Assembly (NCBI GenBank): GCA_017509985.1
Contig: JAFWOE010000007.1
Coordinates: forward strand, 32,541 to 96,540
Direction of reading: 5' to 3'
Origin: Lachnospiraceae bacterium
GTDB lineage: Bacteria > Bacillota > Clostridia > Lachnospirales > Lachnospiraceae
Length of the DNA stretch: 64,000 bases
Under the pieces are notes generated by a model that saw only the letters and a program-made list of their open reading frames with translations, was not told where the DNA came from and did not search any database. Made by a program: the position numbers and the translations under genes. Shown in pieces: positions 37,236-45,859 of the stretch (its first letter is position 1; each line of letters opens with the position of its first letter).

Positions 37236-38708
37236 ATGAAGATCGCTTATGACGGGATCGGAGAGTATGCCGAAGGCGGGAGAAATCCCGCTGCGGAATT
37301 CTACGACTCGGGAGGACAGCTCGGATTTAAGGACAGGCCGGTGTGGCTGGGTCCTCTTTTCGGGAGCTGGTATGAGAAAGGCCTCCGGATCGGGAAAGAA
37401 ACCGGTGAAATGATCGCTTCCTGCTCGGATTACTGGTGGGACCGGATGTGCAGTACCAGGGGGTATGTGGCTACGAGCCATGCCATCCGGATGTTTCTCG
37501 AACAGGCCGCACTTCTGGACGAAACACAGATCGACCTGATGAAAGGCATGGCTGCGGGAGCGGCGGAACCTTTGAACCGGTCCCCATATCATGACCGGAA
37601 TTCAAAATGGTATGAGGAGGACCTGATCCGTATCTTTGCGGCTGCGATCTTCGATGTCTGGATCTGGGGCGACCCGGATGCCTATAAAGATCCCGGCGCA
37701 AAACCGAACACTTATGCGGAAGAGTTTATCAGCGGCCGGCAGAACGGCTGCAACAGTGTTGCAGTACTGGGAAAAGCGAACCTTTACGGCAGGACGATCG
37801 CCACGCAGGTCAGACATACCCAGCAGGCAGGGCTCTGCTACCAGGCATCGATGGTCTATCATTCCGAAGACGGAAGCTTCCATGATTTCTGGACGGTGGG
37901 AAATGTTCCCTCGCCCAACGGACTTCTGCTGGTGAACGACAATGGAGTGTCGATCAGCCATCACTTCGGAGGGGCAACGACGCAGGAAAGCCTGGACTGC
38001 GGATGCTACGGCGGCGCTTACGGGGTCCCGTGGCCGAATATGCTGTTTTACGCGATCAAACACGCGGACAGTGCCAAAGAAGCGATCGATATACTGATCC
38101 ACGGGTCTGCAGGATACAGGGAAAAGACCGGGCGCAGGACAGTGCTGCACGACGGAGCCTGGAACTGGATGGTCTGCGACAGTGAAACGATCGCGGTCGT
38201 TGAAGTCAGTCCCGACCGGTATGCGGTGAGGTATCCCGGCGAATATACCGGCGCATGGCAGCAGGATGACTATATCGCTGCGGCCAATCATTTTATCTGT
38301 CCGTTCAGTTACGATGAGAATGATGAACTCACCTATATTCCCATGAGTATTTTCAACGCCAACCTTACCAGTGAGAAACGCTTTGATAACCTGATGTGGG
38401 AGATGAAGGATTTTCACGGGAAGATCGATCTGTATACCCTTCAGTATATCTTTTCGAGAACCTATCTGAGGGATAAGGAATCAGGAGAATACATTCATAC
38501 GATGGAAGGCCTGGACGGATCCTTCGGAGTGACCGGTCAGGTCTATGGCTGCGTCCAGGGCACCTTGGCGGATAACGGAAGAGCGAACGGGACGAACGCT
38601 GCCAAGATCGCCGTGCTTGAGCCGAAGCGGTCGTCCTGCTGTTTCTGTCTGGGCAATCCCATGGACTGGCAGGGGGAATGGGACCGCTTCACATTTGCTC
38701 GTAAATAG
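37236..38708 (+). CDS. C45/penicillin-acylase-like Ntn hydrolase
   Basis: A 490-residue protein of the acyl-CoA:6-APA acyltransferase/C45 family, which matures by self-cleavage to expose an N-terminal Cys. The predicted nucleophile is in GRQNGCNSVAVLGKANLYG. Further blocks are HTQQAGLCYQASMVYH and AANHFICPF. The long N-terminal part (about 170 residues) is larger than in the short C45 proteins but fits the group that cleaves amides of amino acids or amines. It has a ribosome-binding site GAGGAGGG in the overlap with the editing-protein gene. Substrate unknown. Confidence 0.8.
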   Translation: MKIAYDGIGEYAEGGRNPAAEFYDSGGQLGFKDRPVWLGPLFGSWYEKGLRIGKETGEMIASCSDYWWDRMCSTRGYVATSHAIRMFLEQAALLDETQIDLMKGMAAGAAEPLNRSPYHDRNSKWYEEDLIRIFAAAIFDVWIWGDPDAYKDPGAKPNTYAEEFISGRQNGCNSVAVLGKANLYGRTIATQVRHTQQAGLCYQASMVYHSEDGSFHDFWTVGNVPSPNGLLLVNDNGVSISHHFGGATTQESLDCGCYGGAYGVPWPNMLFYAIKHADSAKEAIDILIHGSAGYREKTGRRTVLHDGAWNWMVCDSETIAVVEVSPDRYAVRYPGEYTGAWQQDDYIAAANHFICPFSYDENDELTYIPMSIFNANLTSEKRFDNLMWEMKDFHGKIDLYTLQYIFSRTYLRDKESGEYIHTMEGLDGSFGVTGQVYGCVQGTLADNGRANGTNAAKIAVLEPKRSSCCFCLGNPMDWQGEWDRFTFARK

Positions 38709-38736
38709 TGAGATTAAAGAATCCGGAGGAAAGGAA

Positions 38737-39096
38737 ATGATAAATGTCTATTGCTACAGCAGGTGCTCCACCTGCAAAAAAGCCCTGAAATGGCTGGATG
38801 ATCAGAAGCTGCAATATAAGAGTATCGATATCAAAGACGATCATCCGGATGAGAAAACGCTGAGAAAGTATTATAAAATGAGCGGCCTGCCGCTTAAGAG
38901 GTTCTTTAATACGAGCGGGATCCAGTACAGGGAGCTGGGACTTTCAAAGAAGCTTCCGGATATGAGCGAAGAAGAGCAGCTCGCCCTTCTGGCCACGGAC
39001 GGAATGCTGGTAAAACGCCCGCTGCTGGTCGGAGAGGACTTTGTCCTGACCGGGTTTAAAGAAGAGGAATGGAGAGAAAAGCTGCAGCTGGGATGA
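38737..39096 (+). CDS. ArsC/Spx family protein
   Basis: A 119-residue thioredoxin-fold protein with the redox/active motif [15 protein letters not shown] near the N-terminus. The ribosome-binding site GGAGGAAAGG precedes it. It belongs to the arsenate reductase-like YffB/Spx group. Arsenate resistance genes are absent, so it is more likely a redox-linked regulator or a glutaredoxin-like reductase. It lies ahead of rubredoxin-type genes, in keeping with an oxidative-stress role. Confidence 0.85.
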   Translation: MINVYCYSRCSTCKKALKWLDDQKLQYKSIDIKDDHPDEKTLRKYYKMSGLPLKRFFNTSGIQYRELGLSKKLPDMSEEEQLALLATDGMLVKRPLLVGEDFVLTGFKEEEWREKLQLG

Positions 39097-39188
39097 AACC
39101 GCTGCATTTCCGGGTGCCGGAATTGTTATCCTTGAGCGGAATGTTCATGCCTTTGCAGCATGCCGGAATAGAAAAAGGAGGATCGGTT

Positions 39189-39830
39189 ATGCGTTATATT
39201 TGTCAGATCTGCGGATATATCTATGATGACGCAAAAGAAAAAACGCCGTTTGATTCCCTGCCGGAAGACTGGAAATGTCCCCTGTGCGGGGCTTTAAAAT
39301 CGGATTTCAGGCCGGAAGAGATCCTTCAGCCTGAAATCATGGAAAAAAAGATGACAGCTGAAGCGGATGCGGATCTTAAGGAGCTGTCCGCCGGACAGCT
39401 GTCTGCACTCTGTTCAAATCTTTCCAGGGGATGTGAGAAGCAGTATAAGATTGAAGAAGCAGCTATGTTCCGTGAACTTGCGGATTACTTTTCATCCATA
39501 ACTCCGGCCATACAGGATGCTTCGGTAGAGAACATCGCAGCGCTTCTGCAGGAGGATATTGATAACTACACAGCGGTTCGGGCCACGGCAGACGCCGCCG
39601 GCGACAGAGGCGCCGCCCGTATCTGTGTATGGGGAGAAAAAGTCACAAGAATGCTTTCTTCTCTTGTCAGCAGATATCTCCGGGAGGGTGAGACGATGCT
39701 TGCGGATACTGCCATCTGGGTATGTACTGTATGCGGATTTGTCTACATTGGCGAGAATGCTCCGGAGCTCTGTCCTGTGTGTAAGGTGCCTGCCTGGAAA
39801 TTTGAAAAAATAGAAGGGAGGACAAAATGA
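39189..39830 (+). CDS. Rubredoxin-domain protein with a helical middle and second rubredoxin-like knuckle
   Basis: A 213-residue protein. It starts with a rubredoxin-like domain ([15 protein letters not shown], then [13 protein letters not shown]) and ends with a shorter two-knuckle module ([13 protein letters not shown], then [12 protein letters not shown]). The middle 110 residues are helical. The start at 39189 has AAAGGAGG just upstream; the longer frame is not supported. It overlaps the next gene by 4 nt. It probably moves electrons to the rubrerythrin for peroxide removal. Confidence 0.78.
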   Translation: MRYICQICGYIYDDAKEKTPFDSLPEDWKCPLCGALKSDFRPEEILQPEIMEKKMTAEADADLKELSAGQLSALCSNLSRGCEKQYKIEEAAMFRELADYFSSITPAIQDASVENIAALLQEDIDNYTAVRATADAAGDRGAARICVWGEKVTRMLSSLVSRYLREGETMLADTAIWVCTVCGFVYIGENAPELCPVCKVPAWKFEKIEGRTK

Positions 39831-41011
39831 TGAAGAGTGTTGCTGTCAGAAACTTAAGACTCTGTACGAAGGATTGCCTTTGTCTCTATGTATGTCCGAC
39901 CGGAGCAACCGATACAGAGAACAGTATTATCGATACCGCCAGATGTATTGGCTGCGGCGACTGTGCCGGAGCATGCCCGAGCGGGGCGATCAGTATGGTC
40001 CCGACAGAATATCCTCCTCAGCAGCCGAAAACAGATTCTGTAAAAGCAGTTTTGAATGAACTTGCACAGAGAAAGATGGACGGCGCAAAGGCTGCTCTTC
40101 AGATCGCGGCAGAAACAGACCTGGACGGCCTGAACCGGCTGATGACTGCAGCAGCAAAATCCGGGAGGCTGGTTGCTGAAGATATTATGAGAGAGGCAGG
40201 TTATATGCTTCCTCAAAGCGATAATACACATAAGATCCTGAAAGATCTGATTGCGAATCCTCCGACAGCAGAATTCCCGGCTGAAACTGCAAAGAAGATT
40301 TTAGAGGCAGTACCGAACAATGATAAGAAAACAGAAATGAAAGGAGATACTGAAATGGCAAAATGGGTATGTACGGTATGCGGTTACGTTCATGAAGGCG
40401 AGCAGCCTCCGGAGAAGTGTCCGGTATGCAAGCAGCCTGCCGACAAGTTCAGGAAGGAAGAGGAAGCTCCTGCAAAGAATAAATATGCAGGAACAAAGAC
40501 AGAGAAGAATCTCTGGGAAGCATTTGCAGGCGAGTCCCAGGCAAGAAACAAATACACTTACTTTGCGTCAGTTGCCAAAAAAGCCGGATATGAGCAGATC
40601 GCAGCTCTTTTCCTTCAGACTGCCGAAAACGAGAAAGAGCACGCGAAACTGTGGTTTAAGGCTTTGGGCGAGCTGGGTGATACCGCGGAGAACCTGCTTC
40701 ATGCGGCGGAAGGAGAAAATGCAGAGTGGACAGACATGTACGCGAGAATGGCGCAGGAAGCGGAAGAAGAAGGCTTCACCGATCTGGCTGCTCAGTTCCG
40801 CGGGGTTGCGGCAATTGAAAAAATGCATGAAGAGAGATATCGCGCGCTGCTGAAGAATGTTGAGACAATGGAGGTTTTCAGGAAGAGCGGTGTTACGATG
40901 TGGGAGTGCCGCAACTGCGGACATGTTGTAGTCGGCACCTCTGCACCGGAGGTCTGCCCGGTCTGCAATCATCCCCAGGCTTACTTTGAAGTGAGAAAAG
41001 AAAATTACTGA
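39827..41011 (+). CDS. Ferredoxin-rubredoxin-rubrerythrin fusion with internal start
   Basis: A 394-residue open frame. Residues 1-60 hold a ferredoxin-like part ([12 protein letters not shown], then [12 protein letters not shown]). Residues about 60-175 are helical. From residue 177 (ATG at 40355) comes a complete reverse-type rubrerythrin: rubredoxin ([25 protein letters not shown]), a diiron ferritin-like domain ([30 protein letters not shown]) and a C-terminal rubredoxin-like knuckle. AAAGGAG lies 8 nt before the internal ATG, so a separate rubrerythrin is probably also made. It would reduce H2O2 in this anaerobe. A strong terminator follows. Confidence 0.85.
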   Translation: MMKSVAVRNLRLCTKDCLCLYVCPTGATDTENSIIDTARCIGCGDCAGACPSGAISMVPTEYPPQQPKTDSVKAVLNELAQRKMDGAKAALQIAAETDLDGLNRLMTAAAKSGRLVAEDIMREAGYMLPQSDNTHKILKDLIANPPTAEFPAETAKKILEAVPNNDKKTEMKGDTEMAKWVCTVCGYVHEGEQPPEKCPVCKQPADKFRKEEEAPAKNKYAGTKTEKNLWEAFAGESQARNKYTYFASVAKKAGYEQIAALFLQTAENEKEHAKLWFKALGELGDTAENLLHAAEGENAEWTDMYARMAQEAEEEGFTDLAAQFRGVAAIEKMHEERYRALLKNVETMEVFRKSGVTMWECRNCGHVVVGTSAPEVCPVCNHPQAYFEVRKENY

Positions 41012-41017
41012 TACCTT

Positions 41018-41064
41018 AGCCTCCGTATGGTATAGTTGTTTCATCATACGGAGGCTCTCTTTTT
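41018..41064 (+). terminator. Rho-independent terminator of the rubrerythrin operon
   Basis: A perfect 11-bp stem GCCTCCGTATG/CATACGGAGGC with a 16-nt loop, followed by TCTCTTTTT. Confidence 0.85.
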
Positions 41065-41098
41065 CGGAAAAGAGAGCACAGGATCAGAGGCTGGTTTT

Positions 41099-41152
41099 AT
41101 GACAAGAATATTATTTATCTGCCACGGTACAACCTTAACTAGCAACGATTAG
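41099..41152 (+). pseudogene. Stranded 5' end of the phosphatase gene at the left junction of the element
   Basis: A 17-codon stump that reads MTRILFICHGT then diverges and stops. It matches the first ten residues of the phosphatase gene at 45366 (MIKILFVCHG). The start has AGAGG about 9 nt upstream. It is what remains of the host gene's own start after insertion of the element. Confidence 0.75.
41118..41127 (+). other. Left attachment site (attL core)
   Basis: TCTGCCACGG, identical to 45385-45394 in the intact phosphatase gene. It marks the likely crossover within codons for the CHG loop. Confidence 0.7.
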
Positions 41153-41154
41153 CT

Positions 41155-41215
41155 ACGATAATTCACGATAATCAACACTTCAAATCAATTTTTACTACGA
41201 ATTTACTACTTTTGA
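41155..41215 (+). repeat. Left arm-type repeats of the element
   Basis: ACGATAA at 41155-41161 and 41165-41171, and ATTTACTACTTTTGA at 41201-41215. The same words occur at the right end. They are candidate binding sites for the N-terminal domain of the integrase. Confidence 0.55.
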
Positions 41216-41230
41216 GTCTCAGTATGAACA

Positions 41231-41267
41231 AAAAGAAATGCCGGGGAGCGACCCCGGCATTTCTTTT
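41231..41267. terminator. Bidirectional terminator inside the element's left end
   Basis: A perfect 16-bp stem around AGCGA (AAAAGAAATGCCGGGG/CCCCGGCATTTCTTTT). A-rich and T-rich flanks suit both strands. It would insulate the element from the host operon upstream. Confidence 0.75.
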
Positions 41268-41474
41268 GAGGTAGAAAAATTTTACATTTAAGACAATTAG
41301 CATCATCACTTAAGATGACACCCCAAAAAGTAAGTAACGAGTATCAACCTATCTAGGGAGATTTCCTATACTTCGAGCCGTTCAACAACGGCATCCAAAA
41401 CTTGATAGCAGACATTTCATTTCATCTGCTATATGAATTATATAATACCCAAAAACGCAAAAGCAATAGATGGG

Positions 41475-42497
41475 CTATTTGGCTACATAGAACTGAGCGG
41501 TTGTGTCAGAGCGTGTATGAGATAAGACGTGTGTGCTGACGTAGAGCAGCGCCACGCGGTCATAAGTTACTTCCCGTCCTTCCGCGAGAAGTCTTTGCCT
41601 GTTTGCTCCTCGAACGCAATAGGGATTATCAAGGTTCTCTCGGCACGTTCGATTTCGCTCATGGTATTTCTGGTAAATCTGCTCTTTGTAGTAATCCCGT
41701 CTTTCTGGGTGCTGCTTCATGTCTTCTATGACGCGCTCATATACTTCGACGGCGCGGAGCTGTCTCTGATAATGAAGGTCTGCGTCATTCTGAAAATCTT
41801 CCGGAGCGAACACGCGGTCGGTTTCAGCATGACCTTCCTTCAATCCAAGAATGATTTCCTTCTCCTTCTGGTCAGTGAAGATTTGCTCGTTATATCTGCC
41901 GCCTTTGCCGATTGCTTTGACAACGACGGTGTCACCGCGCTCAAAAATGTCACCGGCGCGAAGTGATTTCAGTTCACTTCTGCGCATACCGAGCAGCCGA
42001 TTTGCACGCAAAATCGTAGCAGCCTTCTTGTCATTGAGTGCGTCATTTGTTCTTTCACCTTTGCCGCGTTCTATTTCCGAAACACGTCTTGCCGGTTTAT
42101 CGTAATCTCTCATGTGTGCATCCGTCGCCTTGCAGATTGCGGACAGGGCAGTGTTGATGCTCCACGCACTTTGCCCCTTCGAAACTAAGTGGTCAAGGTA
42201 TTCTTGAATATAGTCTTTTGATTCTTCGACCGAGATTTTCTTATGACCGTTTTCTATGAGCCAGTCCCCGAAATATCCAAGCTGTTGTTGGTATGTGTCC
42301 ATCGTGCAGTATGAATAAACGTGCGGTTGCAAATCATTCACGGCATCGAGCCGGTCTTCAAAAGAGACTCCTCGCTGTTTTAATTCTTCTCGCTTCTCAA
42401 AGGTAGATACTTTGTCATCGTATTTGGAACGTCCATAAGACGCTTTTTCGCCAAGCGCTTGTCGAAGCAGAAATTTTATAGAATTGCCTCTTGCCAA
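41475..42497 (-). CDS. Tyrosine-recombinase-like protein with degenerate catalytic domain
   Basis: A 340-residue protein. An N-terminal SAM-like core-binding domain (about residues 50-150) and a catalytic-like domain with MRRSELKSL (first Arg) and HVLSHTRSDTTAQFYV (usual position of the last His and Tyr). Where HxLRH is expected the sequence reads YCVRGANRQR, so a key His is missing. It may be an accessory DNA-binding factor and not an active recombinase. It lies on the element, opposite to int; an inverted repeat at 41405-41432 follows its stop. Confidence 0.7.
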   Translation of the reverse strand: MARGNSIKFLLRQALGEKASYGRSKYDDKVSTFEKREELKQRGVSFEDRLDAVNDLQPHVYSYCTMDTYQQQLGYFGDWLIENGHKKISVEESKDYIQEYLDHLVSKGQSAWSINTALSAICKATDAHMRDYDKPARRVSEIERGKGERTNDALNDKKAATILRANRLLGMRRSELKSLRAGDIFERGDTVVVKAIGKGGRYNEQIFTDQKEKEIILGLKEGHAETDRVFAPEDFQNDADLHYQRQLRAVEVYERVIEDMKQHPERRDYYKEQIYQKYHERNRTCRENLDNPYCVRGANRQRLLAEGREVTYDRVALLYVSTHVLSHTRSDTTAQFYVAK

Positions 42498-42638
42498 GGA
42501 AAAATCCTCCTTTCGTAGTTCTTGTGTTCAGTTTGAGCGGTCGGCTTTATTATCAAGCCAAAAGCCTAAAGCATGCGGACAAATGGATGCCCAACATTTG
42601 CCCTATTTCGTGAATTGTTATGTCACGAAACATAGATA

Positions 42639-42670
42639 GCAGGTTATACCAGTGTATAACCCGCTTTTTT
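42639..42670. terminator. Hairpin between the two minus-strand element genes
   Basis: The stem is GCAGGTTATAC/GTATAACCCGC with one mismatch, and TTTTTT follows on the plus strand. On the minus strand it lies just after the ArdC-like gene's stop. Confidence 0.5.
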
Positions 42671-42696
42671 ACGGATTCGGACTGTGTTGTACCGGA

Positions 42697-43599
42697 TTAC
42701 TCCGGTACAACCATTTCCAAATCCGTAGCAGTGGCGAGCCACTGCATCAGCTCTCTTGCAGCTTTCTCGATGACTGCCAGAGAGCTTTTCAGTTCTTTCA
42801 GCTCTTTTCCGCTGCTCCAACTGCAGACGTAACCGAAACTGTAAGAACTGGTGTCGAGCCCGAAAGAACGTGAGCAAATGTAGCTCACACTTTCAGCCTG
42901 ACACTCGGCTTCCTCACGGGTGATAGCGGAAGCCTTATCTGAATGAAGGAGCTTATGCGCCATTTCATGAATGATACACCGCAGTGTATGGCTGCTGCTC
43001 ATACATGGACGGATATGAATATCCTGCGTATCAAGACTGAAATAGCCGTTCGCGCCTCCTTCCTTCAAAGTGGAATCGTACATGATGTATGGCTGCTCAG
43101 TCATAATTCTGTCTACTGCTTCCTGCAGCTTTTCAGAATTATCGGTCAGCTCGTCCGCGATAGTTGGAAAATCGCCTTCGACCTGCGACTGGTCAAACAC
43201 ATGCCCGATTCTGAAAGAGAGTCCCTGCGCATTGACGGTCTCCATGGAGGTATTGCCATCCTCATCGACCGTCTCTTTTTCTTTCTGGATTTTGTAAGGT
43301 ATCGGGACTAATACCTTAATTCCATGGCTTTTCGCCTTGACCTTGAACCCCATACGGTTCCACGTCTGAAAACTTGCGACCCGGCTTGCGGTCGGGTACT
43401 GCGACAGAATCAGAATGCAGTTGTTGAAACTGTAATGGTGGAATTGGCTCATCATGTCCAGAAGCCTAACATAGTTGTCAGATTCAAAGACGGACGCCAC
43501 TCCAGCCTCCAGTTCAGACATTATTTGCTGCATTGATTCTTTCCTAGCGGTTTGTTTACTTGTACTCACTTTCTTGTCCTCCTGTTGTGTCTCTGCCAT
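42697..43599 (-). CDS. ArdC-N/ImmA-type metallopeptidase protein of the element
   Basis: A 300-residue protein common on clostridial integrative elements. Residues about 20-110 look like the ArdC single-stranded-DNA-binding N-domain (FNNCILILSQYPTASRVASF, then WNRMGFKVKAKSHG). The second half is an ImmA/IrrE-like zinc peptidase with HEMAHKLLH and a downstream EEAECQAES. ArdC-like proteins protect incoming DNA from restriction, and ImmA-like peptidases cleave repressors; which applies is not known. ATG at 43599 has no clear ribosome-binding site and a terminator-like hairpin lies just upstream. Confidence 0.75.
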   Translation of the reverse strand: MAETQQEDKKVSTSKQTARKESMQQIMSELEAGVASVFESDNYVRLLDMMSQFHHYSFNNCILILSQYPTASRVASFQTWNRMGFKVKAKSHGIKVLVPIPYKIQKEKETVDEDGNTSMETVNAQGLSFRIGHVFDQSQVEGDFPTIADELTDNSEKLQEAVDRIMTEQPYIMYDSTLKEGGANGYFSLDTQDIHIRPCMSSSHTLRCIIHEMAHKLLHSDKASAITREEAECQAESVSYICSRSFGLDTSSYSFGYVCSWSSGKELKELKSSLAVIEKAARELMQWLATATDLEMVVPE

Positions 43600-43627
43600 T
43601 GGCAGGTGCAATACTGAATTTGAGCAA

Positions 43628-43656
43628 CAAAAAAGGAACAGCTCAATAACTGTCCC
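43628..43656 (-). terminator. Minus-strand terminator upstream of the ArdC-like gene (possible attenuator)
   Basis: Read on the minus strand: GGGACAG/CTGTTCC stem, 8-nt loop, then TTTTTT. It ends about 29 nt before the ArdC-like gene's start, so transcription into that gene would be attenuated unless it is relieved. Confidence 0.55.
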
Positions 43657-43684
43657 TATGTAAAAAAGAAAGGAGTGTTTGATT

Positions 43685-43885
43685 ATGAAAAAAGAAATAC
43701 CATTTTGGGAAAGATATATGCTAACGACACGGGAAGCCGCTGAGTATTTTCATATTGGAGAAAACAAGATAAGGACAATCATCAAGGAGAATGATGATGC
43801 AGAGTTTCTTATCATGAATGGCAATCGTGTCATGATAAAGCGCAAAGTGTTCGAGGCTTACCTGAATTCTGCGACTGTTGTATGA
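43685..43885 (+). CDS. xis: Excisionase, Tn916 Xis type
   Basis: A 66-residue DNA-binding protein. The sequence IPFWERYMLTTREAAEYFHI, then LIMNGNRVMIKRK, matches the Tn916 excisionase family. It bends the ends so that the integrase can excise the element. AGGAG lies 9 nt upstream of the ATG. A hairpin terminator separates it from int. Confidence 0.92.
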   Translation: MKKEIPFWERYMLTTREAAEYFHIGENKIRTIIKENDDAEFLIMNGNRVMIKRKVFEAYLNSATVV

Positions 43886-43932
43886 ATTCTGCCATAGGAA
43901 TTCGGGAAGTTTACTATTTTGACATAGAAAGC

Positions 43933-43985
43933 AGAGCCTCGGTATGTTATGATAGCGCTGTTCATACTGGGGCTCTCTTTTTTCT
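43933..43985 (+). terminator. Terminator between xis and int
   Basis: A 14-bp stem AGAGCCTCGGTATG/CATACTGGGGCTCT (two wobble pairs) followed by CTTTTTTTC. It would uncouple int from xis transcription. Confidence 0.75.
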
Positions 43986-44002
43986 AAGAAAGGAGAGATA
44001 CC

Positions 44003-45211
44003 ATGAGTGAAAAAAGGCGAGACAAAAAGAATCGCGTTTTAAGAAATGGAGAGAGCCAGCGTCCTGATGGACGTTACCAGTTTAAATACCAAGACAACAA
44101 CGGGAATGTAAAGTTCGTTTACAGCTGGCGACTGGACAAAAACGACCGTGCACCTGCCGGGAAGAAACGAGACCTGTCCTTGCGTGAGAAAGAACGACAG
44201 GTCGAACAAGACTTGCTAAATGGTCTTGTCCCCAATGGAAGCAACCTTACCGTCTTGCAACTGGTCGAAAAATACGTCTCAACAAAAACAGGTGTAGGAC
44301 ACAATACCAAGGCAAACTACAATTTCGTCATCAATATCCTCAAAAAAGAGAAATTTGGAAACATGCGTATTGATAAAGTGAGTGAACTCGATGCAAAAGC
44401 ATGGTTAATCAAATTACAAGAGGATGGACGTGGGTATAGTACAATACACTCTGTCAGAGGGATTGTACGTCCAGCTTTCAAGTCGGCAGTAAAGAACAAC
44501 TATATCAGGAACAATCCTTTTGAATTCCCTTTGAAGGGTGTCGTGGTAGATGATAGTGTGACAAGAGAGGCAATCACGCAGAAACAGGAACGCGAGTTCT
44601 TACGCTTTGTCAAAGAGGATAAGCACTTCCAGAGATATTATGATGGTATCTACATTCTGTTTCATACAGGTCTAAGAATTTCAGAATTCTGCGGTTTGAC
44701 TATTAGTGACGTAGATTTCAAAGAAATGAAGATTTGCGTTGACCATCAGCTGGAGCGAAAGCGTAATATGGAATACATTATCCAACCTCCAAAGACAAAG
44801 AGCGGAAAAAGAGAAGTTCCAATGACAGCGGAGGTAGCAGATTGTTTCCGCCGGATTATTGCAGAACGTACTAATCCGAAGATTGAGCCAATGATTGATG
44901 GCTATACGGGCTTTTTATTTCTAGACAAGAATGAAATGCCCATGGTTGCGCTTCATTGGGAGAAATACTTTCAGCATATTTGCGAGAAGTACAACTCTAT
45001 CTACAAAGTGCAAATGCCTAAGGTCACCCCTCATGTTTGCCGACATACGTTTTGCTCCAATATGGCAGGTAGCGGGATGAATCCTAAAATACTGCAATAC
45101 ATAATGGGACATTCTGATATTGGTGTCACACTTAACACCTACACACACCTCAAATTCCAAGATGCTAAACGTGAGATGAACAATTTGCCAAAGCAGAAAA
45201 AAGCTCAGTAG
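44003..45211 (+). CDS. int: Tyrosine integrase, Tn916 Int type
   Basis: A 402-residue site-specific recombinase. The N-terminal arm-binding domain (about residues 1-70), the core-binding domain (about 75-175) and the catalytic domain follow in order. Catalytic residues are Arg in HTGLRISEFCGLT, Lys in KTKSGKREVPM, His-x-x-Arg in TPHVCRHTF, His in MGHSDIG and Tyr in NTYTH. AAGGAG lies 8 nt before the start. It sits at the right end of the element, next to attR. Confidence 0.93.
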   Translation: MSEKRRDKKNRVLRNGESQRPDGRYQFKYQDNNGNVKFVYSWRLDKNDRAPAGKKRDLSLREKERQVEQDLLNGLVPNGSNLTVLQLVEKYVSTKTGVGHNTKANYNFVINILKKEKFGNMRIDKVSELDAKAWLIKLQEDGRGYSTIHSVRGIVRPAFKSAVKNNYIRNNPFEFPLKGVVVDDSVTREAITQKQEREFLRFVKEDKHFQRYYDGIYILFHTGLRISEFCGLTISDVDFKEMKICVDHQLERKRNMEYIIQPPKTKSGKREVPMTAEVADCFRRIIAERTNPKIEPMIDGYTGFLFLDKNEMPMVALHWEKYFQHICEKYNSIYKVQMPKVTPHVCRHTFCSNMAGSGMNPKILQYIMGHSDIGVTLNTYTHLKFQDAKREMNNLPKQKKAQ

Positions 45212-45235
45212 TACGAGCAACGCTTGTACTACCAG

Positions 45236-45347
45236 ATTTACTACTTTTGACGGCTACGATGTGTCCGGGAAAAGTTACGATAAGTGATAAACCAAGGAAA
45301 ACTCCAATGCCGTCAAAAGCCTGTAAATAAAGGAAAAACTACGATAA
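45236..45347 (+). repeat. Right arm-type repeats of the element
   Basis: ATTTACTACTTTTGA at 45236-45250 (identical to 41201-41215) and ACGATAA at 45277-45283 and 45341-45347. Confidence 0.55.
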
Positions 45348-45365
45348 GCAAGGATAAGAAACGAT

Positions 45366-45830
45366 ATGATAAAAATACTGTTCGTCTGCCACGGCAATAT
45401 CTGCCGCAGTACCTGCGCCCACTATGTTTTTCAGAACATGGTGGATAAAGCAGGACTTAATAAAGAGTTTTATATCGATTCCGCGGCGACGAGCCGCGAG
45501 GAGCTGGGAAATCCGGCCTATCCTCCCATGAGGAGGACGCTGGAAAGTCACGGCGTACCGATCCTGGACCACCGGGCCCGACAGCTGACCAGGCAGGATT
45601 ATGATAAATACGATATGCTGATCGGCACGGACAATGAAAATCTGTATTACATGAATCGGATCTGCGGGGGAGATCCCGAAGGCAAGTTCAGCCTTCTGAT
45701 GGATTATTCGGACAGACCGGGCACGGAGATCTCGGATCCCTGGTATACAAGGGATTTCGAGCGGACGTACCGGGACGTGATCCGGGGATGCGAAGGACTG
45801 TTCAGCAGACTGGAGGAACAGAAAAAGTAA
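45366..45830 (+). CDS. Low-molecular-weight protein tyrosine phosphatase, 5' end supplied by the element
   Basis: A 154-residue cytoplasmic phosphatase. The P-loop CHGNICRS has nucleophile Cys8 and Arg14, and the acid loop is SDPWYTRDF. The first ten codons lie to the left of or on the attachment core, so the ATG and ribosome-binding site (AAGGA, 11 nt upstream) come from the element; the host's own start is stranded at 41099. Homologues dephosphorylate tyrosine or arginine in proteins. The gene looks intact and should be functional if a transcript reaches it from int. Confidence 0.9.
   Translation: MIKILFVCHGNICRSTCAHYVFQNMVDKAGLNKEFYIDSAATSREELGNPAYPPMRRTLESHGVPILDHRARQLTRQDYDKYDMLIGTDNENLYYMNRICGGDPEGKFSLLMDYSDRPGTEISDPWYTRDFERTYRDVIRGCEGLFSRLEEQKK
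45385..45394 (+). other. Right attachment site (attR core)
   Basis: TCTGCCACGG, the same word as at 41118-41127, inside the phosphatase P-loop codons. Confidence 0.7.
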
Positions 45831-45859
45831 TTTTTGCAGGATTTCGGAGGTTTCATGGT

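Larger units (their letters stand above)
41118..45394 (+). mobile_element. Small Tn916-type integrative element with no conjugation genes
   Basis: A 4.3-kb AT-richer segment between 10-bp direct repeats. It holds a degenerate recombinase-like gene and an ArdC-N/metallopeptidase gene on the minus strand, then xis and int on the plus strand in the Tn916 order next to the right end. Repeats of ACGATAA and ATTTACTACTTTTGA near both ends look like arm sites for the integrase. No relaxase, type IV secretion gene or cargo is present, so it is a relic or a satellite that would need helper transfer. Ends are inferred. Confidence 0.75.

Noticed and set aside
41405..41432. Inverted repeat ATAGCAGA/TCTGCTAT as an attachment site
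   Set aside because: It lies inside the element and has no matching copy at the other end; more likely the minus-strand terminator of the recombinase-like gene.
45366..45830. Arsenate reductase (ArsC, LMW type) as the product at the element junction
   Set aside because: No ars genes are nearby, and the motif pattern fits the protein tyrosine/arginine phosphatase group better.
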